10,010 nt of DNA, taken from the NCBI GenBank assembly GCA_018665385.1, contig JABJDN010000176.1:1-10010 (forward strand). Direction: 5' to 3'. Of the stretch, positions 6,248 to 10,010 are shown piece by piece (position 1 is the stretch's first letter; each line of letters starts with the position of its first letter). Below the pieces are notes generated by a model, which saw nothing but the letters and a program-made list of their open reading frames with translations, was not told where the DNA came from and did not search any database. Made by a program: the position numbers and the translations under genes. This stretch comes from Phycisphaerae bacterium (GTDB taxonomy: Bacteria; Planctomycetota; Phycisphaerae; Phycisphaerales; SM1A02).

Positions 6248-7092
6248 TTGTGCATCCAGCCATAATTTGAAATATCCGTTCCATCCGTTGTGACAACTTG
6301 TAACATGCCCTGCTCGACTGTACCAATAACAGTGGCAAGTTCCACTGGCGGCTTTGCCGAACTGGTAAAGAGTAACTCGTAATCTTCGCCATCACGTACT
6401 GCGCCCTCAACTGTTGCACCTTCTCGAAGAGGCAACAAAGAAGTATCGATTACAAGTTGCAATTGTTCAGTTGAAAGATGCGACGCGTCTTGACCAAGGC
6501 CGTCGCTTATATCAATCATGCAGTGCAGGGCTAATCCCAGTAGTTGAAGAAGTTCTTGCGCTTCTTGTATTCTCGGGTTAAATGAAAGGTGGTGACCCGC
6601 TATTGAGTTCCCAAGTTCGCCAGTAACACAAACAAAATCACCTTCTTGAATTCCCGTACGTAAAACAGCTCCTTGGGTTGGTGGCGTAGCGAGTGCAGTG
6701 ACAGAAAATACTGCAGGGCCATCACTCGAAGCAATATCGCCGCCGAAAATTGGACCCCCCCACAGCTCTGCTGCTTCTTTTGCTCCACCAAACACAGCAT
6801 CGCACCAATCGTTGGGTGTATGAGTAGGAACGCAGGCTGACATGACGCACCCGACAGGAGAACCAGCCATCGCAGCAATATCACTAAAGCATCTAGCTAT
6901 CGCTTTTCTACCAATCGCTTTTGGATTTGTTGTTTCAGTAACGTGTGTGCCTACTACCAACTGGTCAACAGCACACAACAATCGATCGCTATTGATTTTG
7001 ATTTCGCCCATGTCATCGCCAGGTCCAATTGTCACACCAGAAAGGTTTGTGCTTCGAGCATAAATAGATTGCAGTAATTCTAACTCATGCAT
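6244..7092 (-). CDS. thiL: Thiamine-monophosphate kinase
   Basis: ThiL phosphorylates thiamine monophosphate with ATP to make thiamine diphosphate, the active cofactor. The 282-residue protein has the PurM/AIRS-type ATP-binding fold: GPGDDMG (23-29) near the metal and phosphate site, DQLVVGTH (43-50), AIARCFSDIAAMAGSP (65-79), FGGDIASSDG (116-125), CVTGELGNS (155-163), DISDGLGQDASHL (194-206) and GEDYELLFT (235-243). All are typical. I chose the ATG at 7090-7092, which overlaps the end of waaA by 8 bp. The longer frame would start with TTG at 7107. The 3' end overlaps tsaE by 4 bp. No TPP riboswitch is visible, and there is no room for one inside the coupled operon. Confidence 0.95.
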   Translation of the reverse strand: MHELELLQSIYARSTNLSGVTIGPGDDMGEIKINSDRLLCAVDQLVVGTHVTETTNPKAIGRKAIARCFSDIAAMAGSPVGCVMSACVPTHTPNDWCDAVFGGAKEAAELWGGPIFGGDIASSDGPAVFSVTALATPPTQGAVLRTGIQEGDFVCVTGELGNSIAGHHLSFNPRIQEAQELLQLLGLALHCMIDISDGLGQDASHLSTEQLQLVIDTSLLPLREGATVEGAVRDGEDYELLFTSSAKPPVELATVIGTVEQGMLQVVTTDGTDISNYGWMHK

Positions 7093-8320
7093 GTGGAGTA
7101 TTCTCAATGATAAGTTGTTCGTACCGCTTTGTTGCGCCTTGATACTCAGCGATTATTTTTTTACCATTGAGGCGTAGTGAAGTTTGTTGCTCATTGCATT
7201 GAAGTAATCTTGCTAATGTTGAGCCAAGTTGCTCCTTCGTGCATTGCACAATGCCTTCCGCATCTAGAAGCACTTGCACAATGTCAGCAAAATCGCTGGC
7301 GTTGGGACCAATGATAGTGGGCTTCCCTAGTGCAACCGCAACGGTAGGGTCAGAGCCATGCATAGGCACAAAACTTCTACCTATAACAACGACATCGGCA
7401 AGTGCATACGCTTTGTCGAGTTCACCGATGGTGTCGAGAACAAAATGATTCGTTTCTACTCTTTCTTCGCTTGTTCTTCTGTTGCATGGATGCAATGTTT
7501 TTACGGCGTCGTCGAACCATTCAGGGCGCCTTGGTGCAACCAAAAGTTGCACGCCGTCTGGAATGCATTCTAAAAGAAGTGCATGTTCATCTGGGGTCGT
7601 TGATCCAGCAACAATAAGCGGAACATCTGAATGTATACGAAGTTCAGCGGAAAGTTGCTTCGCTCCATCGATCGTGTCTGCGATAATCGCATTGTCCCAT
7701 TTCATTGTGCCTTGCACTGAAACGTTTGTTGCACCCAATGTTCGTACGCGTGTAGCATACGATTCGTTCTGCATGCCGATTGCAGTAATGCTTTTGAACG
7801 TATTTTTTAAGAGAGGTTTTGCAATCGAGTACCGTTTGAAACTTCGTTCAGATAAACGTCCATTGATAATCACAACTGAAATATGTTGCTTCTTGCAGCG
7901 TGCAATAAAATTTGGCCACACTTCAAGTTCTACCAAAGCAACAACAGATGGTTGTACCCTTGTTATAAAACGTTTCACTGCACAACTAAAATCAAATGGA
8001 TAGCGAGTAACTTCGCATGTATCGCTAAATAACACGTTCGCTCTGTCCATACCAGTGTCGGTGGTAACGCAAATCACAACATCAAAACCTTGTAATTGCA
8101 GATCCGAAACCAACGTCTTAATAGCATTTACTTCCCCTACCGACACGGCATGCAGCAAAATGCGTTTTTTATGTGGGGGTAGGCTGGCACCAAATCCAAG
8201 TTTCCCCGCCAAGCCTTTTCTGGCTGGATGCCCCTTGCAGCGCGAATAAAGCGCGTACAGGGCAAGTACGGGTAGTAGAAGGGAATATGCGATGTCTCTA
8301 AGAAACGGCATTGGTTGCAT
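7085..8320 (-). CDS. waaA: 3-deoxy-D-manno-octulosonic acid (Kdo) transferase
   Basis: WaaA (KdtA, family GT30) moves Kdo from CMP-Kdo onto lipid A precursor at the cytoplasmic face of the inner membrane, so the host probably makes a lipid A-Kdo outer membrane. The 411-residue length is normal. Residues 8-26 form an N-terminal membrane segment (RDIAYSLLLPVLALYALYS). The acceptor-side motif HAVSVGE (57-63) keeps the Glu that acts as catalytic base in the family. Other matches are VELEVWPNF (130-138), INGRLSERSFKRY (152-164), GTMKWD (204-209), AGSTTPDEHALLL (238-250) and APRRPEWFDDAV (262-273). The donor-site segment reads GRSFVPMHGSDPTVAVALGKPTIIGP, differing from the usual GGHNPLEPA. The start at 8318-8320 has TGAG six bases upstream. 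It is the first gene of the waaA-thiL-tsaE run and diverges from the FHA gene across 147 bp. Confidence 0.93.
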   Translation of the reverse strand: MQPMPFLRDIAYSLLLPVLALYALYSRCKGHPARKGLAGKLGFGASLPPHKKRILLHAVSVGEVNAIKTLVSDLQLQGFDVVICVTTDTGMDRANVLFSDTCEVTRYPFDFSCAVKRFITRVQPSVVALVELEVWPNFIARCKKQHISVVIINGRLSERSFKRYSIAKPLLKNTFKSITAIGMQNESYATRVRTLGATNVSVQGTMKWDNAIIADTIDGAKQLSAELRIHSDVPLIVAGSTTPDEHALLLECIPDGVQLLVAPRRPEWFDDAVKTLHPCNRRTSEERVETNHFVLDTIGELDKAYALADVVVIGRSFVPMHGSDPTVAVALGKPTIIGPNASDFADIVQVLLDAEGIVQCTKEQLGSTLARLLQCNEQQTSLRLNGKKIIAEYQGATKRYEQLIIENTPHA

Positions 8321-8467
8321 TGTATCTCAGTGGACAATATTCAACTACCTTCCGATAAATAAGAAACTTTCTTTCTGAATTATCGAATGTTACAGTAGCA
8401 TAATGGTAAAACCATGCCACAATAGACTGCTTCTACAAATTACGATAACTCGAGAAACAACACTCTT
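8321..8467. promoter_or_regulatory. Divergent promoter region between waaA and the FHA gene
   Basis: This 147-bp AT-rich gap must hold the promoters for the waaA operon (leftward) and the FHA gene (rightward). The best plus-strand -10 match is CATAAT at 8399-8404, with only a poor -35 (CTGAAT) 18 bp upstream. It overlaps a small inverted repeat, ATGGT-aaa-ACCAT, inside 8402-8415, that could be an operator or chance. On the minus strand a GATAAT-like box occurs near 8380-8386 without a good -35. No RNA gene was recognised here. Confidence 0.35.
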
Positions 8468-8773
8468 ATGATGGAACTACACATTTGTGCTCGCAACGGC
8501 GGGAAAGTACTTCGAAAGTTTGCCTTAGGCGATCTTGAAGAAGTTATCATTGGGCGTGACGAAGATTGCGATATCCGTATTAAGTCGCCAGTTGTTTCAC
8601 GCGAGCATTGCACTATCGAACAAGACTCAACCGGTTCACTTGTTCTTACAGATAGCGAATCGACTTCAGGCACATTCGTTGATGAAAAGAAAATTGATTC
8701 AGTCCGCCTTGAAGATGGACTTGAAATTGTTATTGGTCCAGCAGTTTTGAAATTTTACGATTCTGGAATCTAA
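8468..8773 (+). CDS. Stand-alone FHA-domain protein
   Basis: At 101 residues this protein is little more than one forkhead-associated domain, a beta-sandwich that binds phosphothreonine peptides and usually joins Ser/Thr kinase targets to partners. The core motifs are present: IIGRDEDCDIRI (27-38), SPVVSREHCTI (40-50; Ser44, Arg45 and His47 shape the phosphopeptide site), and STSGTFVDEKKI (65-76) followed by LEDGLEIVIG. The usual Asn of the S-x-NGT-x-V loop is Ser here. There is no kinase, membrane segment or second domain, so it probably works as a cytosolic adaptor or phospho-reader for a kinase coded elsewhere. ATGs at 8468 and 8471 are both possible, and the ribosome site is weak (GAGAA about 14 bp upstream). 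It converges on the protease gene with 7 bp between stop codons. Confidence 0.9.
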   Translation: MMELHICARNGGKVLRKFALGDLEEVIIGRDEDCDIRIKSPVVSREHCTIEQDSTGSLVLTDSESTSGTFVDEKKIDSVRLEDGLEIVIGPAVLKFYDSGI

Positions 8774-8780
8774 CTAAAAA

Positions 8781-10010
8781 TCAAAGATTGCTTCGTTGGT
8801 GCTTTAGGTCTTCGATCATTCGTTTGATGCGGGAAATATTTTCTTCGCTAAGACCCATCATCATTCCAGTTTCGCCCAATTTTTTGGACCATCGAATGAG
8901 TTCTTCGCCAGCTTTGATTTGATTTCCAATTCGTTCGCGCGGGGAATCGCCCGAGACATTTCCACCAAGTTCTGCACGCAACTCATTACCTACTTGCTCA
9001 AACTCTCCAAGTGTCGCCCACCATTGTTCAGCGATGTCTCTGCCGTAAGAATCAATTTCAATCCATTCTTCTAAATCAAGGTGTGCTGCAAGTTCTTCGC
9101 CAGTATCAGCAATGCCATCGCAGAGACCAGAATCAAGTGCTTCTTGAGATCCTAGTGTCAAGTTGCGACCAGATTTACTGAGCACTACATCACCAAACTC
9201 ATGTGCGTAGTATGTGAGTTCACCAGTTTCAGGATCTACATCGTACGAAAAGTTAAGGTCGACTTTTACCATGCAACCAGCAACTAGCGGCGTGTGGCTT
9301 GTGCGGGCAAGTACAGATTCTAGTTCTTTTATCCAACCAAACAGTTGCCAATCTGGTGAAACGTTATCAATGTGCCCTGAGTACATGGTGATAGAGCCAA
9401 GTTCGCCAGCGCTTCGATAGTACACCTCATCGCAAAGAAAACCAGTTGCAGCTGCGCCTGAAATTGCATGGTCAATCCAAGCAATAAAACGGTGACGTTC
9501 GCGTGCCTCAAAAACAACGTCGCGAATTTCGGACCACTTCAATACCGAGCCGCCACCTGAGTGTATTTCAAAAACTATAATTTGACCTGGGCCATATTTT
9601 TCATCAATGTGCGCAACTAGATCGCGGATTTCAGTTGGCCTGAAGTACGTGCCTACCATTTGGTGTAAAGGTAAAACAAACACACCTTTTGGTAAATCAC
9701 CCTCTACAGCGAGAGATTTCTTGTCATCAACAGCTGTATCTGTAGAGTCACCAGTTTCTTCTGTTCCACTTGAAATGTCTTCTGAATCAGTATCGTCTTT
9801 CGGTTCTGTTTGCTCGCCTTCGATGGATGTGATTTTATCTATGAATAGAAATTCATCACCGACCATGATGTACGTTTTAGTTGCTCGTGTAAGTTCTCCA
9901 GTGAACGTTGACTTCTTGCCGTTTTCTTCGTATTGGATTGTTATAACTTGCCCAGTGACACCATTCCATATAGATCCATCTTGAAGGCGAATCTCAATGT
10001 CAGCGGCAAA
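8781..10010 (-). CDS. Clp-fold serine protease (S49/SppA or SDH-like), 5' end beyond window (partial)
   Basis: The frame ending in TGA at 8781-8783 stays open to the right edge, giving 409 residues without the N-terminus; the ATG at 9866 is internal. Residues 1-62 form a small, strand-rich region (ITIQYEENGKKSTFTGELT, then a hydrophobic run). Residues 64-98 are an acidic low-complexity linker (Glu, Asp, Ser, Thr). The Clp/crotonase-type fold follows: IIVFEIHSGGGS (144-155; Gly-rich oxyanion loop), FIAWIDHAISGAAATG (175-190; Ser184 the likely nucleophile, as in SppA ASGG), GELGSITMYSG (202-212) and SQEALDSGLCDGIAD (288-302), as in SppA and SDH proteases. The C-terminus is helical and charged. 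Members cut membrane or misfolded proteins, and some sit at the membrane, but any signal or membrane segment here would be outside the window. The second catalytic residue (Lys, or His/Asp) cannot be placed with confidence. Confidence 0.75.
   Translation of the reverse strand, partial: FAADIEIRLQDGSIWNGVTGQVITIQYEENGKKSTFTGELTRATKTYIMVGDEFLFIDKITSIEGEQTEPKDDTDSEDISSGTEETGDSTDTAVDDKKSLAVEGDLPKGVFVLPLHQMVGTYFRPTEIRDLVAHIDEKYGPGQIIVFEIHSGGGSVLKWSEIRDVVFEARERHRFIAWIDHAISGAAATGFLCDEVYYRSAGELGSITMYSGHIDNVSPDWQLFGWIKELESVLARTSHTPLVAGCMVKVDLNFSYDVDPETGELTYYAHEFGDVVLSKSGRNLTLGSQEALDSGLCDGIADTGEELAAHLDLEEWIEIDSYGRDIAEQWWATLGEFEQVGNELRAELGGNVSGDSPRERIGNQIKAGEELIRWSKKLGETGMMMGLSEENISRIKRMIEDLKHQRSNL

Noticed and set aside
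7482..8003. Plus-strand frame of 173 codons opposite waaA
   Set aside because: It is the antisense shadow of a well-supported Kdo transferase and shows no domain of its own.
8398..8417. Inverted repeat in the waaA/FHA gap as a terminator or tRNA-like element
   Set aside because: The stem is only about 5 bp with no T-run and no tRNA features; at most it is a weak operator candidate.
9867..10010. Treating the ATG at 9866 as the true start of the protease gene
   Set aside because: The same frame continues open with plausible protein sequence to the window edge, so the gene is best called 5'-partial.

Overview
The window looks like chromosomal DNA of a planctomycete, most likely a Phycisphaerae-type lineage with modest GC content. 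I infer this from exported proteins that carry cysteine-rich modules and dockerin-like tails of the kind common in that group, from a short PEP-CTERM-like sorting tail (VPAPATIGLLG...RRR), and from Kdo transferase, FHA and Clp-fold protease genes with the same flavour. This is recognition from memory, not a database result. Almost everything is coded on the minus strand. Only a Fur-family gene and a small FHA gene lie on the plus strand.

Left third (1-2590). Two exported proteins lie in tandem on the minus strand. The first is a large multi-domain protein that runs off the left edge. It has a signal peptide, two Cys-rich modules, a beta-sandwich module and a C-type lectin-like domain. Its frame stays open for all 615 codons from position 1847 to the edge. 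The second is a 213-residue PEP-CTERM-like protein.

Middle (2591-4274). This is the odd part. Two small genes, a BamE-like anchored protein and a SRPBCC ligand-binding-like protein, are visibly AT-rich. On one side is the head of an arylsulfotransferase-like gene (4046-4228). On the other is a loose dockerin-like C-terminal tail followed by a terminator (2690-2850). Head and tail lie on the same strand and in the right order to be the two ends of one broken gene, with the cassette in place of its middle. That reading is an inference.

Right half (4275-10010). These are housekeeping-type genes. A queuosine-tRNA mannosyltransferase-family (DUF3524/GTDC1) glycosyltransferase is divergent from a Fur-family regulator, with only 22 bp between the nearest start codons. 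Then come waaA, thiL and tsaE, read in that order on the minus strand with 8-bp and 4-bp overlaps, which suggests one translationally coupled operon for lipid A-Kdo, thiamine diphosphate and tRNA t6A. A stand-alone FHA protein diverges from waaA and converges, with a 7-bp gap, on a Clp-fold (S49/SDH-like) serine protease whose 5' end lies beyond the right edge.

No tRNA, rRNA, CRISPR array, insertion sequence or recognisable riboswitch was seen.
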